A program made the position numbers and the translations under genes. Shown piece by piece: positions 38,446-47,824 of a stretch of DNA of 64,000 nt. The stretch lies in NCBI RefSeq assembly GCF_916619195.1, contig NZ_CAKAKL010000005.1, positions 124,001 through 188,000 on the forward strand, read 5' to 3'. Each line of letters begins with the position of its first letter. Position 1 is the stretch's first letter. This stretch comes from Inquilinus sp. Marseille-Q2685 (lineage in GTDB: Bacteria > Pseudomonadota > Alphaproteobacteria > DSM-16000 > Inquilinaceae). The notes under the pieces are model-generated. The model was not told the DNA's origin. It saw nothing but the letters and a program-made list of their open reading frames with translations, and did no database searches.

Positions 38446-39084
38446 ATGGCCATCGCCGTGATCGACTACGGCTCCGGCAATCTCCGCTCGGCCGCCAAGG
38501 CGCTGGAACGCGCCGCGGCGGAGCGCGGGGCGGCGCAGGAGATCATCGTCACCGCCGATGCCGAGGTGGTGCGCCGGGCCGACCGGCTGGTGCTGCCGGG
38601 CGTCGGCGCCTTCGGTGACTGCAGCCAGGCGCTGGGCGCCCTGCCGGGGATGCGCGAGGTGCTGGACGAACGGGTGAAGAAGGCCGGCGTCCCGTTCCTC
38701 GGCATCTGCGTCGGCATGCAGGTGATGGCCGGCGTCGGCCACGAGCATGGCGACTTCCTCGGCCTCGACTGGATCCACGGCGCCGTGGTGCCGCTGGCCC
38801 CGGCCGACCCGGATCTCGTGGTGCCGCAGATGGGCTGGAACAGCCTGGCGGTGGAGGAGGAGCATCCGGTGCTGGACGGGCTGGCCGGCCAGGACGTCTA
38901 TTTCGCCCATTCCTACGTCATGGTGCCGGCCGACCCGGCCGAGGTGCTGGCGACGGTCGATTACGGCGGGCCGCAGACCGCCGCGGTCGGGTGCGACAAC
39001 TGGATCGGCGTGCAGTTCCACCCGGAGAAGAGCCAGGCCGCCGGCCTCAGGCTGCTCGGCAATTTCGTGACCTGGACGCCATGA
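38446..39084 (+). CDS. hisH: Imidazole glycerol phosphate synthase, glutaminase subunit HisH
   Basis: A 212-residue class-I glutamine amidotransferase from ATG 38446. [19 protein letters not shown] starts the fold, GICVGMQ carries the nucleophile Cys, and VQFHPEKSQ the His-Glu pair. It feeds ammonia to HisF. It overlaps the GNAT gene by 4 bases (ATGA). Confidence 0.95.
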   Translation: MAIAVIDYGSGNLRSAAKALERAAAERGAAQEIIVTADAEVVRRADRLVLPGVGAFGDCSQALGALPGMREVLDERVKKAGVPFLGICVGMQVMAGVGHEHGDFLGLDWIHGAVVPLAPADPDLVVPQMGWNSLAVEEEHPVLDGLAGQDVYFAHSYVMVPADPAEVLATVDYGGPQTAAVGCDNWIGVQFHPEKSQAAGLRLLGNFVTWTP

Positions 39085-39653
39085 CCGACACGGCCGCCTC
39101 CGTGCCCGCAGTGTCGGTCGGCCGGCTCGAGCGGTTCCGCAGCAGCGACCTGCACGATCTCTGCGACGCGGCCGAGCTCGCCATCCTCGAAGGCGGCGGC
39201 TTCGGCTGGGTCAAGCCGCCGCCGCGCGAGACCATGGAGCGCTACTGGGGCGGCGTGGTGGTGATGCCGGGCCGGCACCTGTTCGTGGGCCGGCTGGACG
39301 AGGTCATCGCCGGCGCCATCCAGCTGGTGGAGCCGCCGGCGAACAACGAGGCGCAGTCCTTCGCCGCCGGCGTCACCGGCATGTTCGTCGCCCCCTGGGC
39401 CCGCGGCCACGGGCTGGCGCGGATGCTGGCCGAGGCGGCGGAGGCCGAGGCGCGGGCGCGCGGCTACCGCCTGCTGACCCTGGACGTGCGCGAGACCCAG
39501 ACCGCGGCGATCCACCTGTTCGGACGCTTGGGATTCGTCCGCTGGGCGACGAACCCGTATTATGCCCGCGTGAACGGCCGCCTGATCGGCGGCTGCTACT
39601 TCCACAAACCGCTGATCCCGCTGACCGAGGCGGGGCTGGACCCGACGCCATGA
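39081..39653 (+). CDS. GNAT family N-acetyltransferase in the his operon
   Basis: A 190-residue GNAT protein. The acetyl-CoA loop is [25 protein letters not shown], preceded by a beta strand (AAGVTGMFV), and the C-terminal [20 protein letters not shown] is typical. The substrate is unknown. It is sandwiched between hisH and hisA with ATGA overlaps on both sides, so expression is tied to histidine synthesis; a link to the pathway or merely operon hitch-hiking are both possible. Confidence 0.85.
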   Translation: MTDTAASVPAVSVGRLERFRSSDLHDLCDAAELAILEGGGFGWVKPPPRETMERYWGGVVVMPGRHLFVGRLDEVIAGAIQLVEPPANNEAQSFAAGVTGMFVAPWARGHGLARMLAEAAEAEARARGYRLLTLDVRETQTAAIHLFGRLGFVRWATNPYYARVNGRLIGGCYFHKPLIPLTEAGLDPTP

Positions 39654-40393
39654 TCCTCTATCCGGCCATCGATCTGAAGGACGGCCACTGTGTCCGTCTC
39701 GTCCGCGGCGAGATGAGCGAAGCCACGGTGTTCAACCTGGATCCCGCGGAACAGGCCAAGGCCTTCGCCGAGCAGGGCTTCAGCTGGATCCATGTGGTCG
39801 ACCTGAACGGCGCCATCGCCGGACACCCGGTGAATGCCGAGGCGATCGGCGGCATCCTCAAGGCCACCTCGCTGCCGGTGCAGCTGGGCGGCGGCATCCG
39901 CGACCTGGAGCGGATCGAGTTCTGGCTCGAACGCGGCGTCGCCCGGGTGGTGCTGGGCACGGTCGCGGTGCGCGACCCGGAGCTGGTGCGCGAGGCCTGC
40001 CGCCGCTGGCCGGGCCGGATCGCCGTCGGCATCGATGCGCGGGAAGGCTTCGTCGCCATCGAGGGCTGGGTCAAGACCTCGACCGTCAAGGCGCTGGATC
40101 TGGCGCTGCGCTTCGAGGATTCCGGGGTCGCCGCGATCATCTACACCGACATCAACCGCGACGGCGCGATGGGCGGGCTGAACGTCGAGGCCACGGCCGA
40201 CCTGGCCTTCGCCCTGACCACGCCGGTGATCGCCTCGGGCGGCGCCTCCTCGCTCGACGACCTCAGGGTGATCAAGCGCGAGGAGAAGTCGGGCATCGCC
40301 GGGGTGATCTGCGGCCGCGCCCTCTATGACGGCCGGATCGACCCGAAGCAGGCGCTGGCCATCCTGTCCGGTCCGGTGCCGGTGGAGGCCTGA
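39650..40393 (+). CDS. hisA: ProFAR isomerase HisA
   Basis: A 247-residue (beta/alpha)8 barrel. The first catalytic Asp is in YPAIDLKDG and the second in [20 protein letters not shown] and CGRALYDGR complete the phosphate-binding end. It isomerises ProFAR to PRFAR. It overlaps the GNAT gene by 4 bases and is followed by hisF after 3. Confidence 0.96.
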   Translation: MILYPAIDLKDGHCVRLVRGEMSEATVFNLDPAEQAKAFAEQGFSWIHVVDLNGAIAGHPVNAEAIGGILKATSLPVQLGGGIRDLERIEFWLERGVARVVLGTVAVRDPELVREACRRWPGRIAVGIDAREGFVAIEGWVKTSTVKALDLALRFEDSGVAAIIYTDINRDGAMGGLNVEATADLAFALTTPVIASGGASSLDDLRVIKREEKSGIAGVICGRALYDGRIDPKQALAILSGPVPVEA

Positions 40394-40396
40394 GGC

Positions 40397-41161
40397 ATGC
40401 TCAAGGTCCGGGTCATCCCCTGCCTCGACGTCAAGGACGGAAGGGTGGTCAAGGGCGTCAACTTCGAGAACCTGGTCGACGCCGGGGACCCGGTGGAGCA
40501 GGCCCGGCACTATGACCGCGAGGGCGCGGACGAGCTGGTCTATCTCGACATCGCCGCGACCAACGAGAATCGCGGCGTGCTGTTCGACGTGGTCCGCCGC
40601 ACCGCCGAGCAGGTGTTCATGCCGCTGACCGTGGGCGGCGGCGTGCGCAGCGTCGACGACGTGCGGGCTCTGCTTCTGGCCGGGGCCGACAAGGTGTCGA
40701 TCAACTCCGCCGCCGTGGCCCGGCCGGAGCTGGTGACCGAGGCCGCGGTCAAGTTCGGCCGGCAATGCGTGGTGGTGGCGATCGACGCCAAGCAGGTGTC
40801 GCCGGGGAAGTGGGAGATCTTCACCCATGGCGGCCGCAAGGGCACCGGCATCGACGCGGTCGGCTGGGCCGACCGGATGGCCCAGGCCGGCGCCGGCGAG
40901 CTGCTGGTGACCTCGATGGACCGCGACGGCACCAAGGAGGGCTTCGACCTCGATCTGCTCAAGGCGATCCGCAAGGTGGTCGGCATCCCGGTGATCGCCT
41001 CGGGCGGCGTCGGCACGCTGCAGCATCTGGCCGACGGGGCGCTGGTCGGCGGCGCGACGGGGCTGCTGGCCGCCTCGATCTTCCATTTCGGCACCTATTC
41101 GATCGCCCAGGCCAAGCGGCACCTGGCCGAGGCCGGGCTGCCGGTGCGGATGGCGGCATGA
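40397..41161 (+). CDS. hisF: Imidazole glycerol phosphate synthase, cyclase subunit HisF
   Basis: A 254-residue barrel enzyme. The catalytic Asp residues are in PCLDVKDG and [26 protein letters not shown] is the phosphate loop. With HisH it makes imidazoleglycerol phosphate and AICAR. It overlaps hisE by 4 bases. Confidence 0.96.
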   Translation: MLKVRVIPCLDVKDGRVVKGVNFENLVDAGDPVEQARHYDREGADELVYLDIAATNENRGVLFDVVRRTAEQVFMPLTVGGGVRSVDDVRALLLAGADKVSINSAAVARPELVTEAAVKFGRQCVVVAIDAKQVSPGKWEIFTHGGRKGTGIDAVGWADRMAQAGAGELLVTSMDRDGTKEGFDLDLLKAIRKVVGIPVIASGGVGTLQHLADGALVGGATGLLAASIFHFGTYSIAQAKRHLAEAGLPVRMAA

Positions 41162-41490
41162 GCACGGTCGACGCCCGGGTGCTGGACCGGCTCGCGGCCG
41201 TAATCCGGTCGCGGCGGGGCGCGGACCCCGCCTCCAGCTACACCGCCAAGCTGTTCGCCCGCGGCCGGCCGAAGATCGCCCAGAAGCTGGGCGAGGAGGC
41301 GGTCGAGACGGTGATCGAGGCGATGCGCGGCGACCCCGACGCGATCGCCGCGGAGAGCGCCGACCTGCTCTACCACCTGCTGGTGCTGTGGGCCGATGCC
41401 GGGGTGGCGCCGGAAGCGGTCTGGGCGGTGCTGGAGGCGCGGGAGGGCACCAGCGGCATCGCCGAGAAGGCGGCGCGGCCGACGGAGTGA
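41158..41490 (+). CDS. hisE: Phosphoribosyl-ATP pyrophosphatase
   Basis: A 110-residue all-alpha pyrophosphatase from ATG 41158. [30 protein letters not shown] and [15 protein letters not shown] are the MazG-like metal-binding motifs. It hydrolyses phosphoribosyl-ATP to phosphoribosyl-AMP. No HisI domain is fused. Last his gene of the run. Confidence 0.94.
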   Translation: MSTVDARVLDRLAAVIRSRRGADPASSYTAKLFARGRPKIAQKLGEEAVETVIEAMRGDPDAIAAESADLLYHLLVLWADAGVAPEAVWAVLEAREGTSGIAEKAARPTE

Positions 41491-41632
41491 CCGCGCCCGC
41501 CCGTGCGGGACAGGGGCCGCGACAACACGTCGCCGCCGGCATGACAAGCGTCGCTGGATGGCGGCTGAATTTCGCCCCGATTCAGCAGCATGTGTCATCA
41601 TCCATCAGCGAAGACCGTGGAGAGGACGACCG

Positions 41633-42004
41633 ATGGCCTATGATCCGAACAACGTCTTCGCCCGCATCCTGCGCGGCGAGCTGCCATGCAGGAAGGTCTA
41701 TGAGGACGACCACGTCCTGGCCTTCCACGACATCGGTCCGAAGGCGCCGGTGCATGTCCTGGTCATCCCCAAGGGCGCCTATGTCTCGATGGACGATTTC
41801 TCGGAGCGCGCCAGCGATGCGGAGATCGCGGCCCTGACCCGGGCGGTCGGCCGGGTCGCCCGTGACCTCGGCCTGGCCGCGCCCGGCTACCGCATCCTGT
41901 CGAATATCGGCGGCGACGGGCACCAGGAGGTGCCGCACCTGCACATCCACATCTTCGGCGGCCGGCCGCTCGGCCGCATGCTGGATCCCGCCATCGCCCC
42001 ATGA
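41633..42004 (+). CDS. hinT: HIT family (HinT-like) nucleotide-binding protein
   Basis: A 123-residue HIT protein. HLHIHIFGG is the His triad and FARILRGELPC the N-terminal pattern of HinT phosphoramidases. It likely hydrolyses adenosine phosphoramidates or aminoacyl-AMP. HIT genes commonly follow hisE in Alphaproteobacteria. The stop overlaps the adenylate cyclase start (ATGA), which is unusual. Confidence 0.92.
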   Translation: MAYDPNNVFARILRGELPCRKVYEDDHVLAFHDIGPKAPVHVLVIPKGAYVSMDDFSERASDAEIAALTRAVGRVARDLGLAAPGYRILSNIGGDGHQEVPHLHIHIFGGRPLGRMLDPAIAP

Positions 42005-43863
42005 CCCTGCCGGTCTCCGCCGAGGCCTCGGCGCCGGCCAGCCGTTCCGGCAGGCCGCGCCGGCGCACCGTCACCCTGGCCCGGACGCTCGCGGTCGCCA
42101 TCGGCGGCCTGGTGGCGATCGCGGTCGCGGCGGTGCTCGCGATCTACTGGACCACGGCGGCGCGCACCACCTTCGACCTGCTGACCAACCAGGCCGAGAT
42201 CGGCGTGGCCTCGGTCGAGGCGCAGCTGCGCCAGCATCTCGAGCCGGTGTCGAACGAGCTGGGCAACCTCGCCCTGCTGCTGCAGCAGGGGCGGCTCGAC
42301 CCCGGCGACACGGGGCAGTTCTCGGCCATGCTCACCGGCGCGCTGGCGGCTTCGCCGCAGGTGCGCTCGATCGCCTATCTGACCGAGGATGCGCGCATCC
42401 GCGGCGTCACCCGCCAGCAGGACGGCAATTACGAGACCTTCGACCAGCAAAACGAGACCGAGCAGAGCCACGAGGCGCTGGCCGAGGCGGCCGGCAAGGT
42501 CGACGCCTATTGGGGCGAGATCCTGTATCTGCGGGACGGGCCGCACGCGACGGTGATGAACCTGCGCCAGCCGGTGCGGCGGAACGGCCAGCTGGTCGGC
42601 GTGCTGTTCGCCGTGGTCACGGTGCAGGACCTGTCGAAGTTCCTGGCGCGGGTGTCCAGCGACCCGTCGCAGGTGCCCTTCATCCTCTACGGCGAGGATC
42701 GGGTCCTGGCCCATCCGCGCATGGCCGCCGACCCGCCGCCGGCCTCGGTGGAGGAGCCTCTGCCGCGGCTCGACCAGGTCGGCGACGACCTGCTCGCGGC
42801 GCTGTGGACCAAGGGGGCGCCGGTCACCGTGCGCAATCCGCGGGTGCGGATCCGCGAGGTCCAGATCGGCGACCAGGATGAGATCTTCCTCTACCGCACC
42901 ATCTACGGCTTCGGCCCGACCCAGCTGATCCTCGGCATCCATGTGCCGGGCGACGCGATCGGCGCGGAGGTCTGGCGGGTGATCCGCGCCGGCCTGGCGG
43001 GCCTGGCGGTGATGGTGCTGGCGATCATCGTCGGCGTCTTCGTCGGCCGCATGATCGCGCGGCCGGTGCGCGCCTTCTCCGACCAGGCGCGGGCGGTGGG
43101 GACGCTGGAGTTCAGCCAGCTGAAGCCGCTGCCCGGCAGCGTGTTCAAGGAACTGAACGAGGGCGCCCAGGCCTTCAACACCATGCTGGTGGGGCTGCGC
43201 TGGCTGGAGACCTATGTGCCGAAAAGCCTGGTCCGCCGCCTGATCGTCAAGGGCGACGGCGAGGACGTGGTCTCGATCGAGCGGATCATGACGGTGATGT
43301 TCACCGACATCGCCAATTTCAGCGCGGCGGCGGAGCGGCTGCCGGCGGCGCGGATCGCGGCCTATCTGAACGAGCATTTCGCCATGCTGGCGCGCTGCGT
43401 CGAGGCCGAATCCGGCACCATCGACAAGTTCATCGGCGACTGCCTGATGGCGTTCTGGGGCGCGCCGGAGAAGCTGAAGGACCATGCGCCGCGGGCGGCC
43501 CGGGCGGCGCTGGCCATCGCCGCGGGGATGCAGGCCGAGAACGACCGCCGTGCCGCTGCCGGCCGGCCGCGGCTGAAGCTGCGCATCGGCCTGCACAGCG
43601 GCCCGGTGGTGGTCGGCAACATCGGCGCGCCGGGCCGGACCAACTACACCATCGTCGGCGACACGGTGAACATCGGCAACCGGCTGGAGCAGCTGGGCAA
43701 GGTGCTGTCGCGCGACGAGGAGACGACGATCCTGATCAGCGCCGAGACCGCGGCGCTGCTGGGCCCGGAATTCGAGATGGAGAGCCTGGGCCCGCGCCGG
43801 GTCCGCGGCCGCAACGGCGAGGTAGAGATCTTTCGGCTGATCGGGATCAAGCCGGCGGCTTGA
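42001..43863 (+). CDS. Membrane adenylate cyclase, class III, with extracytoplasmic sensor
   Basis: A 620-residue sensor-effector. A transmembrane helix at about 27-50 is followed by a 270-residue periplasmic region resembling a dCache sensor, a second helix (about 328-350), a HAMP-like linker and a cyclase domain (about 430-605). FTDIAN and GDCLMAFWG supply the metal Asp residues, DKFIGD the adenine-side Lys, and YTIVGDTVNIGNRLE the Asp, Asn and Arg; these favour ATP over GTP. It would make cAMP in response to an outside ligand. It is translationally coupled to the HIT gene. Confidence 0.88.
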   Translation: MTLPVSAEASAPASRSGRPRRRTVTLARTLAVAIGGLVAIAVAAVLAIYWTTAARTTFDLLTNQAEIGVASVEAQLRQHLEPVSNELGNLALLLQQGRLDPGDTGQFSAMLTGALAASPQVRSIAYLTEDARIRGVTRQQDGNYETFDQQNETEQSHEALAEAAGKVDAYWGEILYLRDGPHATVMNLRQPVRRNGQLVGVLFAVVTVQDLSKFLARVSSDPSQVPFILYGEDRVLAHPRMAADPPPASVEEPLPRLDQVGDDLLAALWTKGAPVTVRNPRVRIREVQIGDQDEIFLYRTIYGFGPTQLILGIHVPGDAIGAEVWRVIRAGLAGLAVMVLAIIVGVFVGRMIARPVRAFSDQARAVGTLEFSQLKPLPGSVFKELNEGAQAFNTMLVGLRWLETYVPKSLVRRLIVKGDGEDVVSIERIMTVMFTDIANFSAAAERLPAARIAAYLNEHFAMLARCVEAESGTIDKFIGDCLMAFWGAPEKLKDHAPRAARAALAIAAGMQAENDRRAAAGRPRLKLRIGLHSGPVVVGNIGAPGRTNYTIVGDTVNIGNRLEQLGKVLSRDEETTILISAETAALLGPEFEMESLGPRRVRGRNGEVEIFRLIGIKPAA

Positions 43864-43938
43864 TCCGTCCCGCTTCGCACCGCAATTCCGCCACCTTGGT
43901 CCCCCTGAATCGGACCCAGCCAGGGAGGGGGAACAACC

Positions 43939-45897
43939 ATGTCATCCGATCGCGATCTGGGAATGGGCCGGCCGATCAGCCGGCGCGATTTTCTCGACGG
44001 CGTCGCCCTGACCGTGGGCGCGGCGGCGCTGGGCGGGCCTTTCGCGCGCAGCGCCTTCGCCGCCGGACCGGCCGCCTATCCGCCGAAGCTAACCGGCCTG
44101 CGCGGCCATCACGAAGGCTCCTACGCCGTCATGCACTCGGTGCGCGACGGCACCTTCTGGGACAAGGCCGGGGCGCCGGAGCCGACCGGCGAGCGCTACG
44201 ACCTGGTGGTGGTCGGCGGCGGCATCTCCGGCCTCGCCGCCGCGGTGCTGTACCGCCAGCAGGCTGGGGCGGATGCGAAGATCCTGGTGATCGAGCCGCA
44301 TGACGATTTCGGCGGCCACGCCAAGCGCAACGAGTTCACCAGCGCGAGCGGCCGCACGATCCTCGGCTATGGCGGGTCGCAGTCGCTGCAGACCCCCAGC
44401 TATTTCAGCCCGGCGGTGAACGCGCTGTTGGCCGATATCGGAATCGAGCCGAAGCGGTTCGAGCAGTATTACGACCAGGGCTGGGCCGAGGCGCGCGGCC
44501 TCGGCCGCGCCGTGTTCTTCCCGAAGGAGGTGTTCGGCGCCGACGCGCTGGTGAAGGAGGCCGAGGCCGCCGCCGACTGGGTGCCGCAGACGCCGTTGAC
44601 CGACAAGGCCAAGCAGGACCTGATCGCCCTGGTCGACTCGCCGGCCGACTACCTGCCGAGCCTGTCGCGGGCGGAGAAGCTGGACCGGCTGTCGAAGACC
44701 ACCTACGCTCAGTTCCTGACCGATCTGGTCAAGGCCGATCCGCAGCTGGTCGCCTATTTCCAGGGTTCGACCGAGGCCTATTTCGGCGCCGGCATCGACG
44801 CGGTCACCTGCGTCGATGCCTGGGCCAACGGCAATCCCGGCTTCGACGGCATGGATCTGGGCGACGGGGCCTATCGGACCATGAGCCCCAGCGGCCGCCT
44901 GGCCCGCACCGACCCGGACGACTACATCTACCACTTCCCGGACGGCAACGCCGGGGTCGCCCGGGCGCTGGTGCGGTCGCTGATCCCGGCCGCCATCCCC
45001 GGCAATACCATGGAGGATCTGGTTCTCGCCCGGGCCGATTACGGCCAGCTGGATGTCGACGGCCAGCCGGTGCGGATCCGGCTCAGCTCCACCGTGGTGA
45101 AGGTAAAGCACCGGGGCGATCCGGCCTCCGCCAAGTCGGTCGAGGTGTCCTACGTCCAGAACGGCAGGCTGCGCACGGTCGAGGCCGGCCATGTGGTGCT
45201 GGCCTGCTGGCACCGGGTGATCCCGTTCCTGACCGACGAGCTGCCGCCCGCGCAGATCGAGGCGCTGCGCGATCAGCAGAAGGTGCCGCTGATCTACACC
45301 AATGTGCTGATCCGCAACTGGACCGCCTTCTCGAAGCTCGGCATCGACGGCTTCGAGGCGCCGGGCCATTTCTGGTCGGGGGCGGAGATCGACTTCCCAG
45401 TCAGCATGGGCGGCTACAGCTTCGCCGACACGCCGGAGGACCCGGTGCTGCTGCATCTCAGCAAGATCCCGCTGCAGCCCGGCCTGTCCTCGCGCGAACA
45501 GTCCCTGGCCGGGCGCATCCAGCTGACCCAGCTGACCTTCGAGGAGATGGAGCGGCAGATCCGCGATCTGCTGGGCCGGGCCCTGTCCGACGGCGGCTTC
45601 GACCCGGCGCGCGACATCGAGGCGATCACTGCGAACCGCTGGTCGCATGGCTACGCCTATGAGTACATGCGGCCCTGGGATGCCTTCTGGCCGGACGGCC
45701 CGCTGCCGATCGTGGCGGCGCGCAAGCCCTGGGGCCGGGTCGCGATCGCCAACGCCGATTCCGGCGCTTATGCCTATGTCCATTCGGCGATCGACCAGGC
45801 CACCCGGGCGGTGCGCGAGCTGCTGGGCACGCCCGACGGCGCCCCGGCCTTCGCCGACTTCCCCGGCCCGCCGCGCGACCAGCTTGGGCTTCTCTAG
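43939..45897 (+). CDS. Tat-exported FAD-dependent oxidoreductase (spermidine-dehydrogenase-like)
   Basis: A 652-residue flavoprotein. SRRDFLDGVALTVGAAALGG near the N-terminus (residues 14-33) is a twin-arginine signal. YDLVVVGGGISGLAAAVLY (about 87-105) is the dinucleotide-binding fold and EPHDDFGGHAKRNEF follows. The overall layout matches Pseudomonas SpdH, which oxidises spermidine in the periplasm, but substrate specificity cannot be read from sequence alone. Single gene; it is convergent with the EamA gene, overlapping it by 4 bases. Confidence 0.82.
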   Translation: MSSDRDLGMGRPISRRDFLDGVALTVGAAALGGPFARSAFAAGPAAYPPKLTGLRGHHEGSYAVMHSVRDGTFWDKAGAPEPTGERYDLVVVGGGISGLAAAVLYRQQAGADAKILVIEPHDDFGGHAKRNEFTSASGRTILGYGGSQSLQTPSYFSPAVNALLADIGIEPKRFEQYYDQGWAEARGLGRAVFFPKEVFGADALVKEAEAAADWVPQTPLTDKAKQDLIALVDSPADYLPSLSRAEKLDRLSKTTYAQFLTDLVKADPQLVAYFQGSTEAYFGAGIDAVTCVDAWANGNPGFDGMDLGDGAYRTMSPSGRLARTDPDDYIYHFPDGNAGVARALVRSLIPAAIPGNTMEDLVLARADYGQLDVDGQPVRIRLSSTVVKVKHRGDPASAKSVEVSYVQNGRLRTVEAGHVVLACWHRVIPFLTDELPPAQIEALRDQQKVPLIYTNVLIRNWTAFSKLGIDGFEAPGHFWSGAEIDFPVSMGGYSFADTPEDPVLLHLSKIPLQPGLSSREQSLAGRIQLTQLTFEEMERQIRDLLGRALSDGGFDPARDIEAITANRWSHGYAYEYMRPWDAFWPDGPLPIVAARKPWGRVAIANADSGAYAYVHSAIDQATRAVRELLGTPDGAPAFADFPGPPRDQLGLL

Positions 45898-46868
45898 GAG
45901 GGCACGCGCCGCGGCGCCGGCGGCTCGGCCGAAGCCGATCCCGCCCGTCCTCTGGTATTGACCAGGACCACTCCGGCGATGGCGACGGCGCCGCCCAGCA
46001 GGGTCTGCGGCCCCGGCGTCTCGCCCAGCAATGGCACGGCGATCGCGGTCGCGACCGGCGGCACCAGGTAGAGGAAGTTGGTCGCCCGCGCCGCGCCGAA
46101 ATGGCCCAGCGCAGTGGTCCAGGTGGCATAGCCGATCGCCGCCGGCAGCACGCCGAGCCCGATCACAGTCGCGACCGTGGCTGCGCCGGCCTGCGGCAGT
46201 TCGCCCGCGGCGTCGGGCAGCCAGGGCGACAGCCACAGCGCGCCGGCCAGCAGCGTCCAGGCCGTGCAGGCCAGGGCGCCGTGCCGCGCCACCAGCGGCT
46301 TCTGCAGCACGACGTAGCAGGCCATGCACAGCGCCGACCCCAGCACCAGGCTGGCGCCGGCGCCGAAGGCCAAGCCGCCGGGCTGGGCCGAGGCGATCAG
46401 CGCGATCCCGGCGAAGCTGACCAGCGTGCCGGCCCAGCCGCGGGCGCCGAAGCGCTCGCCCAGCGCCAGCCGGGCCAGCAGCGCGGTCAGGATCGGCGCG
46501 GTGTTGACGATGAAGCTGGCGGCGCCGGCCGCGACGGTCCGCTGACCGGTGTTCAGCAGGATGTTGTAGGCGGCGATGCCGATCAGCCCGCACAGGGCGA
46601 AGCGCAGCAGGTCGGGCAGCGCCGGTCGCTGCGGCCGGCGCCAAGCCAGCCAGCCCAGCACCAGCAGCGCCGCCACGGCGAAGCGGGCGGCGGCCAGCGG
46701 CACCGGCTGCAGCTCGCGCAGCGCCAGGCGGATCGCCGGGAAGGCCGCAGCCCAGGACAGGACGGTGACGGCCACGGCGGCATAGGGGGCCAGGGGGGCT
46801 CGGCTGGACACGGAGGGCACCTCGGTCGACGCAGGCTTCCGTTCTGGCACCGGCCGGGTTGTTGACAT
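45894..46868 (-). CDS. EamA (DMT) family transporter
   Basis: A 324-residue membrane protein with two EamA repeats, about ten transmembrane helices in total. The start at 46868 (MSTTRPVPERK) gives a short cytoplasmic tail before AVAVTVLSWAAAFPAIRLAL, the first helix; the EamA GIAAYNILLNTGQ and ARATNFLYLVPPVATAIAVPLLGE stretches recur. It is likely an exporter of amino acids or metabolites. It is divergent from a LysR gene only 29 bases away, so that regulator likely controls it. Confidence 0.9.
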   Translation of the reverse strand: MSTTRPVPERKPASTEVPSVSSRAPLAPYAAVAVTVLSWAAAFPAIRLALRELQPVPLAAARFAVAALLVLGWLAWRRPQRPALPDLLRFALCGLIGIAAYNILLNTGQRTVAAGAASFIVNTAPILTALLARLALGERFGARGWAGTLVSFAGIALIASAQPGGLAFGAGASLVLGSALCMACYVVLQKPLVARHGALACTAWTLLAGALWLSPWLPDAAGELPQAGAATVATVIGLGVLPAAIGYATWTTALGHFGAARATNFLYLVPPVATAIAVPLLGETPGPQTLLGGAVAIAGVVLVNTRGRAGSASAEPPAPRRVPS

Positions 46869-46886
46869 AGGGCACCGATCGAGCGC

Positions 46887-46911
46887 GAGCTGTGTGCATG
46901 GATCACAGCTC
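46887..46911. promoter_or_regulatory. LysR operator-like dyad over the start codon
   Basis: GAGCTGTG-N9-CACAGCTC, perfect eight-base arms with an internal T-N11-A as expected for a LysR site. The start codon of the LysR gene (46898) lies in its spacer, and the EamA start is 19 bases away, so binding could repress both. Confidence 0.65.
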
Positions 46912-47785
46912 GCCGCCACAGCGCCCGCCGCTCGACAGCCTCGACACCGTCTGCGTCGTCGCCCGCCACGATTCCTTCAGCGCGGCGGCCGAGGCGCTGG
47001 GCCTGACCCATGGCGCGGTCAGCCGGCGCGTCGCCGCGGTCGAGGCCTGGCTCGGCACCGCCCTGTTCGAGCGCCACGGCCGCGGCGTGCGCCCGACCCC
47101 GGACGGGCAGCGCTTCGTGTCGCGGGTCGAGGCGGCGTTCCGGCTGATCGACGAGGCGGCGGTGCGCTGGCGCCGCCGGCGCGGGCCGGAGGTGGTGCGG
47201 ATCAGCGTGGTGCCGGGCTTCGCCAAGCTCTGGCTGTTCGAGCGGCTGGCGGCGCTGGAGCAGGGCGACCCGGCGCTGCGGGTCGAGATCGCGGTCGAGG
47301 GGCGCAACGCCGATGTCGAGGGCGGCGAGGTCGACCTGGCGGTGCGCTACGGCGCCGGCACCTGGCCCGGCGTCCAGGCCGTCCGCCTGCTGCCCGAGCG
47401 GCTGTATCCGGTGGCCCGTCCCGACTTGGCGCGGCGGTTCGGCCCGTCGCCGGAGGGGCTGCTGCAGGCGCCGCTGCTGCACGATTCCGACCTGACCGGC
47501 TGGCGCGCCTGGTTCGGATCCTGCGGCATCACGCTGAAGCCGCGGCCGCAGGACCGGCGCTTCGAGGACTACACGCTGGTGCTGGCGGCGGCGCAGGCCG
47601 GGCTGGGCATCGCCCTGGCGCGGGCGCCCTTCTCCGACCGCGCGGTCGAGGCGGGCGGCCTGATACGGCTGGGCGGGCACGAGGCGCCGAGCCCGCTGGC
47701 CTACCACCTGCTGACCCGCACCGGCGGCGCCCGGCCGGCGGTGCAGGTGCTGATGCAGCGAATGATCGACCTGGCGGCCATGTAG
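46898..47785 (+). CDS. LysR family regulator
   Basis: A 295-residue LysR protein from ATG 46898. The helix-turn-helix is in DSFSAAAEALGLTHGAVSRRVAAVEAWLG, followed by LFERHGRGVRPTPDG; the effector-binding domain (about 90-290) starts with VRISVVPGFAKLWLF. Likely controls the divergent EamA transporter and itself. Its stop codon lies inside a palindrome that probably ends transcription. Confidence 0.9.
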   Translation: MDHSSPPQRPPLDSLDTVCVVARHDSFSAAAEALGLTHGAVSRRVAAVEAWLGTALFERHGRGVRPTPDGQRFVSRVEAAFRLIDEAAVRWRRRRGPEVVRISVVPGFAKLWLFERLAALEQGDPALRVEIAVEGRNADVEGGEVDLAVRYGAGTWPGVQAVRLLPERLYPVARPDLARRFGPSPEGLLQAPLLHDSDLTGWRAWFGSCGITLKPRPQDRRFEDYTLVLAAAQAGLGIALARAPFSDRAVEAGGLIRLGGHEAPSPLAYHLLTRTGGARPAVQVLMQRMIDLAAM

Positions 47786-47816
47786 GTTGGGTTCGCGGCA
47801 CGCGAACCCAACCTAC
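47782..47816. terminator. Palindromic bidirectional terminator / REP-like element
   Basis: A perfect 16-base inverted repeat, GTAGGTTGGGTTCGCG and CGCGAACCCAACCTAC, with a three-base loop. It lies between the convergent LysR and transglycosylase genes. The LysR TAG stop is inside the left arm. The sequence resembles widespread small palindromes found in many bacterial genomes. Confidence 0.75.
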
Positions 47817-47824
47817 GGCATTGG

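Noticed and set aside
41564-41586. Small dyad GCTGAAT-N9-ATTCAGC before hinT
   Set aside because: Seven-base arms in a 142-base gap are within what chance gives in this composition; no regulator or T-run nearby.
44089-46899. 936-codon minus-strand frame spanning the flavoprotein and EamA genes
   Set aside because: It covers two clear genes in other frames and has no domain of its own; typical antisense open frame in GC-rich DNA.
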